Below are positions 1 through 10,402 of a stretch of 64,000 nucleotides of DNA, in pieces (position 1 is the first letter of the stretch; each line of letters starts with the position of its first letter). Position numbers and translations under genes: made by a program. Source of the DNA: Mesostigma viride (lineage: Eukaryota; Streptophyta; Mesostigmatophyceae; Mesostigmatales; Mesostigmataceae). The stretch is from NCBI GenBank assembly GCA_009746045.1, contig RPFO01000389.1, positions 1,275,482 through 1,339,481 on the forward strand, written 5' to 3'. The notes under the pieces are model-generated. The model did not search any database. It was not told the origin of the DNA and worked only from the letters and a program-made list of their open reading frames with translations.

Positions 1-308
1 AAGGAATGGCTTGGTGTTTCTCCTGGGTGGTCTGGCTTCTTCTTGACGTCAGGCTTCGCATGACCTCATGGCCCTTAAGCATTTATCCTGTGAAGCCAAG
101 GGTGTGCTGGCCTGGGGAACATGCGTGCGCACCCTCTTTAACCGAGTCCATCATCCTACATTTCACCGAGTCTCTGTCTTCTCTTTGCCATCCCCGTGTC
201 CTCCCTTCTTGATCCCTCGGCTGCGCCATTACCATCCTCTTTTAACCACCATCGCTGGTCCCACTTGCGGCTGCCCTTTGCTTTTTTTGCCCCCTATCCC
301 CTCCACAG
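1..308 (+). other. Probable intron upstream of first visible GT61 exon
   Basis: No convincing coding segment is seen. The stretch ends in a pyrimidine-rich tract and CCACAG, which serves as acceptor for the exon starting at 309. That exon begins with the last base of a codon, so at least one earlier exon ending in phase 2 must lie before the window. Confidence 0.5.
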
Positions 309-3300
309 CTGGTCGCCGCCCCACCTGTGGTTTTTCCGCAACCCTGCGGATGCGGCGGAGCTGCGCAGCCGCGTGTATAAGCTATGCGACATTCCCCACA
401 AGCGAGCCAAGACGGCGCGCGACTTCAAGACCGTCACCTTTCTGCAGAGGAGCAACACCCGGAAGGTGGGTCCCGGGCGGGGAACTTGTGGAGAATGCGG
501 ATAAAGCTGGCACTGTAATGTGGTTAAGTTGTAATACAGTACATTTAACATCAAGTATTGGATAATATGCCATTACTATGCTGCAACTGTTGCCACAGTA
601 GGGTGAGTATGAAGAAAAGGGCCCTTTTTCTTGGGAATGGCCCATCTACTCTGAAGCCTGCCGATTCTTTATTTGTCCCACGTTTCTGGCAGAGTTGTTG
701 AAACATGTGAACTGTCAGTCATTACAATCACATGATGCCTTAGGACCCTGTTGCCTGTTTGCCTATTGGTTTGCTTTCCCTGAAGCAGTGCATAAGTGGA
801 TACTACTATATATGGAAATACGTGTGGTCCTTGGCGCAGGTGTTGAACATGGATGAGCTGGTGGCAGAGGCCCGAAGAAGCTTTGGAAGCCTCAAGCGGA
901 GGAAGGATGCAGCTGCCATCATGGCCAACAGTTCCACCGGTGCTAGTGCCGATCTGGCTGCCCCCCAGTCTGGGTGGACGGTGCTCAGCAAGGAGATCCC
1001 ACCGAGCTTCTGCCTGCAGGCGCAGCTCTTCTCCAACACCTCGCTGCTCATCTCACCCCACGGTACAGCTTCTTTACGCTTCCAATAATAGACCGTGGTC
1101 ATATGAAATGAACTTAGGATATGTAATTATGTATCTGCCCAATTGCTGGTTATATCTTGTCTGGGCGAATGCCCTTGACCAGGGTGGCATGTCCGATGAT
1201 ACTAGGATTTCTTGGCTACAGGTGACGCGTGATACCGAACCATTCTGTTTATCCCAAGCAGGTTCCTGATCAGTCCACCACATTCAGCGCCGTAAATGAA
1301 ACTCAGAATCTGCCCAACCTAGGCTTTTCGCGGCTTTCGTTGATGATCCCCTTCCTGCCACCTGCTTGGGTATCTGCCAGGGGCTTCTGGCATGGGATCA
1401 CGTAGAAGGGTGCGTGCCAGGCATGTCGTAGAAAAGTCCTTCTGCTCTGCAGCATCTAGAGTCTCAGGATTCTTTTTCAATCCCACAAACTGCATGCGGC
1501 GTGGATCGGTGCGTTACCGTAGTGGTCAAAATCGCTTTGCGACAAACTACTTTGCGACCCCAAAACAAGGTGAAATTTATAGTTTGCAACCCAAAATGAA
1601 GGCAAAGTTTTAGGTTTGTGAGCTGATCGACTTGTTTATGGTTAGTGGCTTGTACCTACCTTATTAATTAATTAATAACCTACCTGAGTGGTTTGATTGA
1701 TCAATTGGGTAGCACTGAATATAGTATACTTCATTAAATAATAATGGCTGTCTCATTTATTTTTATCATTAATAATATCGCGAAAGTTGTGGCGCGATGC
1801 GTTCGCTGGCTAGACTTGGGCTGTGCAGCGCGGCGCAGGCGCGGCGCGGTAACATCTGAACTTTGCGACAAAAAATGAAGCCCATCTATAGCAGTTTGCG
1901 AGGTCGAATCGCAAAGTAGTTTGTCGCAAAGTGATTTTGACCGCTACGGTATTTGCATACCAGTACCCATCGCAGCCAGTACAGTTGGTAGGGAACGGGT
2001 AAGGAGCTTGTCCATAAGTCCGCCGCCCATGTGCTTGCATGGGCTCATTGGTTCTTGTCATTGCCAACCAGCTGGGTTTAGAGAGCATGCCTTCATGTCT
2101 ATTCAGGTACCGCACTGTCTGTGACGCTCCAGGTCGCTTTATCCCTTCGTGGAATATACCGAGGTTAAACATGCGGAGGCTTTGCCCAGCGCCGCTCTGT
2201 GTTGTCCTGTGGCTGATCCGTGGAGATAAGCATGGTCTTGTTTTTACCACTTCTTTATCGTCAACATAATAACAGCACTATTTCATGGTTCTACAGATAT
2301 AAGAACATTAGTGTAGTTTGTGTCGACACAGCAGAGCCCCTAATTTTTGTGTGCGTAGTGCGCTCCTTGAGCATTTTGATTGTGACCTCGGCTGCTAGCC
2401 AGGATCATTTCCTGGCATGAGCCAGTACATCCTGCATTCACACCCGCACGGCATTAAAATTCGCTAGCACTACTCCCTGCTCTGCACTCCCCTCCCCCCC
2501 CCCGCACACACCATTCCAGGTGCCCACCTGACGAACATGTTCATGATGGCACCTGGAGGCGCGGTGATCGAATGCTTGCCGTACGGGCTCTACTTTGAGT
2601 ACTACAAGGCACTGGCCGATGCCATCCCACTGCAGTGGACGGGACTCATCTCCGCCAAGCAGGTTTATCTACTGACTGCTCCCCATGTGTGCTTTCCGCG
2701 TGTGGGCATTTGTCTGCATATATGCATGCACTCATGGGTGGGGATGAGTTTACGGGAGGACGGGCAGGCAGGTGCGTTGGCGGAAGTGACTGTGCGGCGG
2801 GTGGGCAAGGGTGGGAGTGCCATGGTCTAGCGCTCAAGTGAGCTATTACCCATGCACTCTGTTTGTCGTGTGCGCTCTTCATTTTGAGCCGAGGGAGAAA
2901 TAGGAGTTTTTAGGCCATTTTCACTGCTTATCGCCTGCAATGTGATCCGTGTGCTCCTTGCATAGGCCTTTGGGGATCCGTGTCGTCAGAGAGTGTTATA
3001 AGCATTCGCACTCCTCACTTGTGCACATGTGCGCCCGTCCGTACCCCATTTCCATCACCACGTGGCATACTGTTGGTGTGGCCATCACCCTGAGTGTGGA
3101 CATTGTGGTGGAGATGCCGCCGCGCGAATACCACGCAAGGCTCGTGCTTAGCATTCTTGCCTGCTCGGTGCCCAACCTCAGAGCCGCCATTTCAAGCACA
3201 GGTGTGCTGCATGCTGGGGTAGACACGTCGGTGTGCTTGGATGGCGAGCTAGGGCATTCGTCAAAGGAGCTGGTGTAGACATCACCCATGCACTTCAAGG

Positions 3301-5082
3301 TTGATCAGTCACTGATCAAACACATTCAGAGCACCACATGACAAATTTTTTTCTTGGGCTGGGGGGGGGGGAAGTTGTCCACGTCTTCGTGAACACCTGT
3401 GATATTTAATATTTTCTGCATGTGTCCAACCATTCTGCTGGACCATCTGTTCTAGCCTTCCGGGGCCTTGTGCATGGCCCTATTCCTTCTGTGTTTTCAT
3501 TTCCCTGTATTTCACTTCTGTAACGACATGTCTCTCCCTGCCCTGTGGTCAACTTCCCCACCAGCCGTGGACGGTGGACCCCCCCAAGTTCTGGCACCTC
3601 AACTTCCGCCAGTGCATGGAGGACGACAGCTCTAACTGCCGCGCACTGTACAAGTCGCAGGACATGGTCATCCCGGTGCCCAAATTCCACGAGGCGCTCA
3701 CGCGGCTGGAGATGAGCCTGCACTTCCCCAAGCTGGACACGGGATGGCGCGCGCTTGCTGTGGACACCAGTGGCGCCACAAGCAGTAACAGTAATGCTGG
3801 CAGCGCCAAGGATGTGGGGCCTGCATCCCATGTTGGATCTGGCTCATTGGGCAGGCAGGCCTGGCCTGGGCTCCCCCTAAGCCCAGCAGGTAGGGTGGAT
3901 GCAGCCGCCGGGAGGTCTGTAGCATCGAGATCAGGGAACCGGGTTCATGATGATGCGGATGAGATTTACATGCTGAGTCATCAAGGGGAGGATGAGGATG
4001 AGGAGGAGGAGGGAGACGATAGCGGCACAGGAATAATTAGGGGGGATTCCAGGGATAGCAAGAGAGGCCCAGGCTCGAGCGCTATGGGTACCGAGAACAA
4101 AGGGGGTGCAGCCAAGGGGTTCGGGCATGGCGGCGGGTCTGCCGCTTCCATGTTCGAGATTGGAGACCGTTCTGCGCGGTTCGGAACAAAAGGAAGCATT
4201 AGCGAGACACGAGCGTTTGGGGACCAGGAGCAGTCGTTCAAAGTGGCGAGGGAAAACGGCAAGGAGGGGACACGGCAGGCAGCACAGGCTGGCAATGGCA
4301 GGTTGCAGCTGCCGCTGTCATTGACCAGATTAGGCACCCCAACTGATCCATCCCACAGTGAAGCAAAAGCACCGGAGGGCGTGGGGGGTGCAAGTCGACA
4401 CGCGAGACAAGGGGTCATGGGCGTTGACAATATGCGGAGTGAGCCGGGGATTGCAGGTGGTGCTGGTGGTAAAAGTAGTCTTGGACAAGCAGACAGCTAT
4501 TTGCAGGCAGAAGAGACCAGCTCACCTAGCAATTCAATAAACAAAGATGGGAAGCCTCTTGATGGCAGGGTTGCTCTTAGCAGGAATAAGCAATCGGAGT
4601 TGCAAGGGCGGGGACGTACTGATAGCAATAGTGATGGAATCAGCAGCGCCTATTCCCAGAGGAGGGCAAATATTAACTCCCAAGTTGGCTATGTGGATGA
4701 AAGTGAAAACTCTCAGGGCATCGAAGGAAATGGAATTGTTGAGGGAGAGTCTCCTAGAGATGAAGGTGTCAGGATCGGCCACGAAGTTGGCATAGGTGCC
4801 AGCTCGAGCACAATGGTGGTGGAGCAGAGCTCTGGTGGAAGTGGGTTAAACCCACCGGGAACCAGGTTGGTGCCATTAGACAGGGATCTTTGGCTGTCCG
4901 AGCGGGAGCGAGAGAAGCTTATGGAAGAGCTTGTGAAGCTTTTGGACTCTGAGCCAGAACAGGCAGCTGCTGGTGGCAAACGCCGAAACAAGCGCATGGA
5001 AAGCAATATGGAGATTCTTATGTCGGTACTGGAGGAGCAGAGAGGGATCAAGGGCAGAGAACTGCAGTCAATAGGGATATAG
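309..5082 (+). CDS. GT61-family (DUF563) glycosyltransferase, 5'-truncated, 4 exons visible
   Basis: Proposed exons are 309-465, 840-1062, 2520-2662 and 3565-5082. All introns are GT-AG and the phases agree (0, 1, 0), giving about 679 visible residues. The first exons encode KTVTFLQRSNTRK and then VLNMDELVAEA. The 1062/2520 junction creates ISPHGAHLTNMFMMAPGG, the hallmark GT61 motif (usually HGAGLTN followed by PPG). VIECLPYGLYFEYYKALA follows, then the last domain exon starting PWTVDPPKFWHLNF. GT61 enzymes include plant beta-1,2-xylosyltransferase and EOGT and act on glycans in the ER or Golgi; donor and acceptor cannot be told here. The N-terminus and any membrane anchor lie before the window. 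After about residue 225 comes an unusual tail of roughly 450 Ser/Gly/Asp-rich residues with an acidic run and a charged, possibly helical end. A TGTAA, the usual algal poly(A) signal, lies at 5112-5116, perhaps too close to the stop to be used. Confidence 0.8.
1517..1949. mobile_element. MITE-like element with about 45-bp terminal inverted repeats and TA target duplication
   Basis: The left end reads CCGTAGTGGTCAAAATCGCT and continues TTGCGACAAACTACTTTGCGACC. The right end is its near-perfect reverse complement, closing with TTTGACCGCTACGG. TA flanks both sides (1515-1516 and 1950-1951), as for Tc1/mariner-type insertions. The interior is 433 bp overall, AT-rich and non-coding. It lies inside the 1063-2519 intron of the GT61 gene. 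Confidence 0.8.
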
Positions 5083-5283
5083 AAATCGATGTGTGAGGCG
5101 GTTGCTAAGGCTGTAAGTGTATTGTCCTCATCAATCATGTTCAAGATTAACTTTAAAAAGGTTAAAGCGTCTTGAGACTTACATGACGAGCAGGCTGACT
5201 TCATCTTTTAGCGACACTTGTGACTTGTCACAACAAATAACAAATACAGTCCGTTGATCAAACATCAAAGCTAACCCAGTTAA

Positions 5284-7534
5284 GGGGTCCGGACACACCG
5301 GAATTATTTCGCGCCAAAAAATTCGCGCCGGTACCCGGCACGTGAAATTGTGGTGCACGATGCGCGTAGCCCTTGCGCCAAGTTGGCCATGGCGACGTGC
5401 GTTAGGTAATAAATGCAGTAATATGGCAATAAGACCGCAGAAAATTATGCAGATGCGTCAAATCAAAGTTTCATCATGATCTTGCGTAGCCGAAGATGCA
5501 TTATTGACGAGATCGATGCCATTTTTCATCCGCGTTTGCGAGGGGGTCTGGCCCGGAAATCTTGCCGCAACGAATAAGCAGCAATACATGCCTACAGCGA
5601 TAATTACAAAGGTTCTTAGTCCCTGGCGATGCAGAAAGCAACGTTCATTAACGGGGAGATTGAAAATGTTAAAGAACCTTTTATTTTATTACTTTTCCTC
5701 GTCATTTTCGGAAAGAAAACGCCAGGTCCTGCTTTATGCGCTGTCAACCCGTCCATGGGTGGCTGGCATTTCTTGCGCGCCTTGTCAGGAAAGATAGCAT
5801 GCCATTGTACGTCTATTATCCAGTGGTTACCCCCGAAGTCTATTGCGTTTAGAAATCCCTTTATTCTAAGCTTTCAGCACGGTTTCCTGGAAGGGTGCGT
5901 TGTTTTGTTCGCCGCTTGCTGCATGCACGTCTCTAGTTTTCCGGCAGCTTTCAACCGATTCGCTTACGTTATGCGTGGCAAGCTCTGAAATCCTGTCTAG
6001 GATTGGGTAATATCAAGGTAAGCTGCTACGTTAATGTAATGATATATGGAAGGATTTGGATGGCAGAGTGCTTATATTGCATATTCAACACGTACCCCGG
6101 CATGCCTCGAGGGCGGCATGCAACAAGCTGGCGAGCATATGAACCGTGCGTCTCAACGTGCTGGGAAACAAGGTGGCTATACTTCTCTTGCTGGCCATGC
6201 TTTGTATATGTGTAAGCTATGCTTACGTGTGTGTCCTCTTTAGATTTGTGGATCACAGCCACTATGCTTCACAATCAATGTGCTCTCAAGGATGCTAGCC
6301 ATGCTTATGAGGATGGCTGCAAGCCATTTCTCTTATGGCTTTGCTGTATTTCGTGTTTGCGCTTACAGTTCTGTTTTGTTGGTTGGTTTTTGAACGGGGT
6401 GATGTGAACCTGCAGGGTTAGAACATTGTGTTATTATTGCTGGTTGATTGAGGCATCATCCTCTACTCTAAGTCGGCATAGCACGTGTAGATGAGCATGC
6501 TGTTTATGCACCTTATTGTTGAGCATGGTTTACAACCATGGTGAGGTGTGGGGTGTGGCTAGCATGTACGAGTCACCCATCTAATCCCACATGTTTCTGT
6601 TGCTATTGAACGTTGCTTGGGCCTCTAAACATTTCTGTTATTACCAATGAAGATTGCCAACTATGCTACCATAGTGTGGTGCTGCATGCTATGAGTGACC
6701 TCTCTAGTACTCAAGGCTCATGCTCAGCTTGATCCTGCATTTGGTGGCTGTTTGTATAACTCAATTGGCAGCCGTCTATGTTAGGATTCTGATGATTTGT
6801 GGTGGGCAGGTGATGAAAAGGGTTATGTTTGAGCTCATGCCAGTCTATACTAGGGTTGAGGGGTGGCAGTTGAGGACACTAGTTTATGCCATCAGTCTAG
6901 CTCAGAATGACCTGAATTTTGATTCCAAGATAGTTTGCATGATAAATAACTTGCTGGCACCTTGTTTGCCCCACTTGGTGGTGGGCAAGGGGGTGTTTGG
7001 TGCAGCCATTTGGCATAAAACCGTATTTTCGTGCATTTTTTTTTTCATACAAAAGTGATGTTTGTTCACATACGTGGTCAGAATGAGCTGAAAATTGGTC
7101 CCATTGATATTCCCACCCTGTGGAAGTTATCTATATCTCCCTGGGCCCAACCCATGCGTATTTGATTTGATTTTTTTTTTTAGTCACAAAAAAGACGTAT
7201 TTTTTGGTAAACTGCCAAAGTATGCCCAGACGTGCGATTTTGGTGCTGCAAATTAGCTCCATTCCTTGGTCTGGGTGGGGATTTTACTGGAATATGGTGT
7301 TTGGTCCACAAGTGTGGGGGGGTTGTCCTAGGCAATCCGTGCTTTTAGGGGGTGTGCGCGCTAAAAATAGCTCCGTGCACATGGATGGTGATGGGCCTTG
7401 AACTCAAAAAGTAGCCAGATGCATGCCCAAGGGTCATATTTATGGTCCCCCATCATAATTTGCATTGCCAGAATGGGTATTGAGTGCAAAACATGTGTAT
7501 TCAATTTGGGGGGGTTCAGGTGTGTCCGGACCCC
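5284..7534. mobile_element. 2.25 kb element with 16-bp perfect TIRs and TTAA flanks
   Basis: GGGGTCCGGACACACC at 5284-5299 is the exact reverse complement of 7519-7534. TTAA lies just outside each end (5280-5283 and 7535-7538). TTAA duplications are known for piggyBac and Kolobok elements; a TA duplication with an AGGGG end cannot be excluded. No frame inside resembles a transposase; the longest are about 120 codons and unrecognised. This suggests a non-autonomous DNA transposon. It starts about 200 bp after the GT61 stop. Confidence 0.75.
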
Positions 7535-7634
7535 TTAATTGAAATCTGGACTGGCAAGTAGGACCACAGACACATTAGAACCGTACGTGGCCTCCGTTAG
7601 AGTCCGGACTAGACAGTCGGCGCACGCATACCAT

Positions 7635-7790
7635 GCATTACGCCCTGCCCCTTGAACAGGCACAACAATGAAATAAATTGTGTACATTTGGCTTCCTTTC
7701 ATAGCCTCCAGGACTTTAGGACTCATTTCGGGACTTATTTGGAAACTGTCCTTTGTTCAGGACATTTGTCTGGAATTATGATAGTTTGTG
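7635..7790 (+). repeat. LTR fragment related to the 54.6 kb LTR family
   Basis: This stretch carries GCACAACAATGAAATAAATT followed by repeated GGACTT phrases and CTATGATAGTTTGTG. The order matches 54650-54800 in the LTR of the element at 54639. Only the left part of an LTR is present; LINE sequence cuts it off on the right. It is an old, broken LTR fossil. Confidence 0.65.
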
Positions 7791-9390
7791 CGCCGAGACC
7801 TGGACACTGACGCAGGAGCTGGAGCAACGAATCGACGGCAACGTCACCAAGATGCCGCGCAAGGCCCTTAACATCCCCTTTGGTTTGCACATTAGTAATG
7901 AGGATTTGTACGCTGATTTGCCCTATGTTTCCCACATTCTTCATGGCCATCTTCGTCGCGCGTCGCCTCTTCGAGGAAATCGCTCTCCTGCACCCTGGTG
8001 AGTTTCCCGCCATCCTGATCTTCGTCGACTTCATCAAGGCTTTTGATTCTGTCCTCTGGGGCGCTCTATGGGCTGTACTTGCTCGCGCTCACGTCCCCAC
8101 TCCCCTGAATACCGTCATCCACATGCTGTATGAGGGGTCGACCACTTCGGTGCGCACTCAACACGGCTTTACCCCGCCATGCCCACTGCAGACCGGCGTC
8201 TTGCAGGGTTGCATCCTGTCGCCGTACCTGTTTATTATCGTAGTGGATTATGTTATGCGCCAGGCACGTCACTGCTCGCTTTGCTAGCATTGCAGGCCGT
8301 GCCCCTGGCCTAGCGATCACGAATGAGCTTGGAGAAGGGGGGGCGACTAACAAGCAGAATTTACTTGCTGACCTCATTTATGCCGACGACATCACGCTCA
8401 TTGAGAAGCCGGAGTCTGCCCAACTTTGGCTGGACTGCCTGGCGCTCAAGGCTCAGGCAGTTGGTCTAGAAATCAGCCCCAAAACGGAGGCCCTGGCCCT
8501 GGGCACTATGGCAGGGCCCCCACCCACACTCCGCCTCTTAGACAACACCGAGGTCCACTACCCTACTTCAGGCCGCTTCAAGCTGCTCGGCAGTTGGCTT
8601 CCCGACTGCGAGGACGACCTGACGACACGGATCGGCATGGCGTGGGCGCAACTCCATGACCACCGCCGCTGGTGGAGCAACCCCGCCCTACCCCGGATCG
8701 TCAAGCGTGACCTCTTCAAGGTTGTCATTCTGACGATCCTGACCTACGGCGCCGAGACCTGCATGGACACTGGCGCAGGAGCTGGAGCAACGACGTACTC
8801 GACGGCACCGTCACCAAGATGCTGCGCAAGGCCCTTAACATCCCCTTTGGTTTGCACATTAGTAATGAGGATTTGTGCACTGATTTGCCCAGCTATGTTT
8901 CCCACATTATTAGGCACAGGCGCCTGGGCCTAGCCGGGCACCTGGCCCGCACAGATCAGATTGACACATCAGATAGACTAGCTGGCACCAAGCCCGCCCA
9001 GCCTGGGCGATATGTCCTCACCTGGCGTGCCCCAGGCTGTGCGCGGCAGGGCCGCCACCCGTGGACTTTTCGTGATAGACTCGGCATGGACATGTGCTAC
9101 ACTAGACGTGACGGGCTCACACCCGGGCAGCCTCCTGGTTTGTCTGTAATATGGAGGCAGATGGTACGCAAGGATAGATGGCAAGTAGTGATGAAGGAGA
9201 CCACCCCCAAGTCTGTGGGGGCTCCGCGTGTGACCGCGTATGGCATTCATAGCCGGATTCGGGCCGCGGTGCCCACAACCCTGTAACTAGGACCTAGATA
9301 GCTTACACCATCCATTCCATCCCATGTTCCCCTCCCACTGAGGACGTATGTATGCTCACGTGACGCAGTCACGTGTCTATTAATGCCTCA
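7791..9390 (+). mobile_element. LINE (non-LTR retrotransposon) fragment, reverse transcriptase and 3' end, copy A
   Basis: Reverse transcriptase motifs run in order: ILIFVDFIKAFDSVLWG (about 8010-8060), GVLQGCILSPYLF (about 8194-8232) and the catalytic YADD at 8379-8390. Downstream are LLGSWLPDCEDDLTTRIG, LTYGAET and LRKALNIPFGLHISNED. The frame is not continuous: three overlapping frames (7880-8287, 8250-8933, 8819-9286) are needed, so at least two frameshifts have occurred. The 5' half (ORF1, endonuclease) is missing. The first about 150 bases (7793-7945) duplicate the segment at 8751-8905, so part of the RT tail precedes the RT start. The 3' UTR has ACTAGGACCTAG, TCCATTCCATCCCATG and CACGTGACGCAGTCACGTG, ending in TTAAT-type repeats. 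Confidence 0.85.
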
Positions 9391-9634
9391 ATAATATTAA
9401 CCCCTCAACCGTCTCTGACTCGTGACTAAAATGAGTCACGAGTTGCACAGAATACCACAGATGCCCCCATTCAGCCTAATTATTTTTTCTAGACCATACT
9501 AGGAACCAAGCATAACCATATTGGGGCCCACCTGGGGGTATAGTGGGTGGTCCCAGTGCTAGGCCCCCTGCTCTATAAATAGCCCCCCTCCTCAGGGGGG
9601 TACGGTGAGTGTGCGCGGTGACACCCTTATCATG
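9391..9634. other. Spacer between two convergent LINE 3' ends
   Basis: Non-coding. It contains a perfect palindrome-like CTCGTGACTAAAATGAGTCACGAG (two 9-base arms, about 9417-9440) and a TATA-box-like CTATAAATAG near 9571. A very similar GTGACTATTTTGAGTCACGAG motif recurs after the DIRS-like element at about 13909 and 14270, so this may be a terminal region of that element. Confidence 0.35.
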
Positions 9635-9790
9635 GATTAATTAATGAATTAATTAATTAATAGACACGTGACTGCGTGAGCACAAGTCCTCAGTGGGAGG
9701 GGAACATGGGATGGAATGGATGGTGTAAGCTATCTAGGTCCTAGTTACAGGGTTGTGGACACCGCGGCCCGAATCACTATGAATGCCCCT
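9635..9790 (-). mobile_element. LINE 3' end only, minus strand
   Basis: Read on the minus strand, this is the same 3' UTR as in copy A: GGCATTCATAG, ACTAGGACCTAG, the CCATTCCATCCCATG phrase, CACGTGACT, then a tail of TTAA repeats (plus-strand AATTAATTAATTAATAG). It is strongly 5'-truncated, about 155 bp. Confidence 0.8.
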
Positions 9791-10402
9791 ATAATAATGG
9801 ATGTTATACCCCTTTCCTCGATGAGTTGACCCCTGGGGTCGGTTTTGTAGATAGATTTTATAGTTAGGATGGGATAAAAACACTCGTGGTTCTCTGAACA
9901 TAGTTTCTTTATAGTGAGATGGAAGGGTAGCCGCTATAGCTAGGTTATTGGGTTCACGTGACATACCTTTTGAGGCCGGTGCGGCCTGATCCGGATCAGT
10001 CGTGGCCAAAGCTTTGGCCAGTTTTTCTTGGCCAGGTGGCAGGAGCTACGTTGAGATATAAACCTGCCACTGTCTAGGTTTCTTGGCTCATGGCGTAGTG
10101 ATTAACCAGATCTAGATTCTTTCTCTCACGCAATATGTGACCTAATAGCCCCGGCAGCCTTACGTAAGCTGCCGGCAATTAGAACGCCACATTGCGTCAT
10201 TTGTTCAGACGCAACATTTGCGTGGCGAAAAAATGCCGTCCGGGCCAAGGCCGCATGACACGCAAAAAAGGACAAAAACAAACCCACCTAGCTAAGGTCG
10301 GCCTCTTTTCTTTTCACGAGGGCGGCGACAGCAAGCCAGGGGAAACGAACCTCTGGTTTGACGAACCTGTACTGTCGGAGCCATTTTTGGCCCTGAGCAG
10401 CA
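9791..10402. other. Non-coding stretch before the DIRS-like element, with a dispersed short repeat
   Basis: At about 9890-9940 lies GGTTCTCTGAACATAGTTTC followed by TTTATAGTGAGATGGAAGG and TAGCCGC. This repeat also occurs at about 19663 and 20495. The rest is non-coding, with a short inverted repeat GGCCAAAGCTTTGGCC near 10004. It may be the leader of the element that follows. Confidence 0.4.

Noticed and set aside
2949-3298. Possible extra GT61 exon between 2662 and 3565
   Set aside because: The protein joins well without it in phase 0, and the frames there match nothing in the family.
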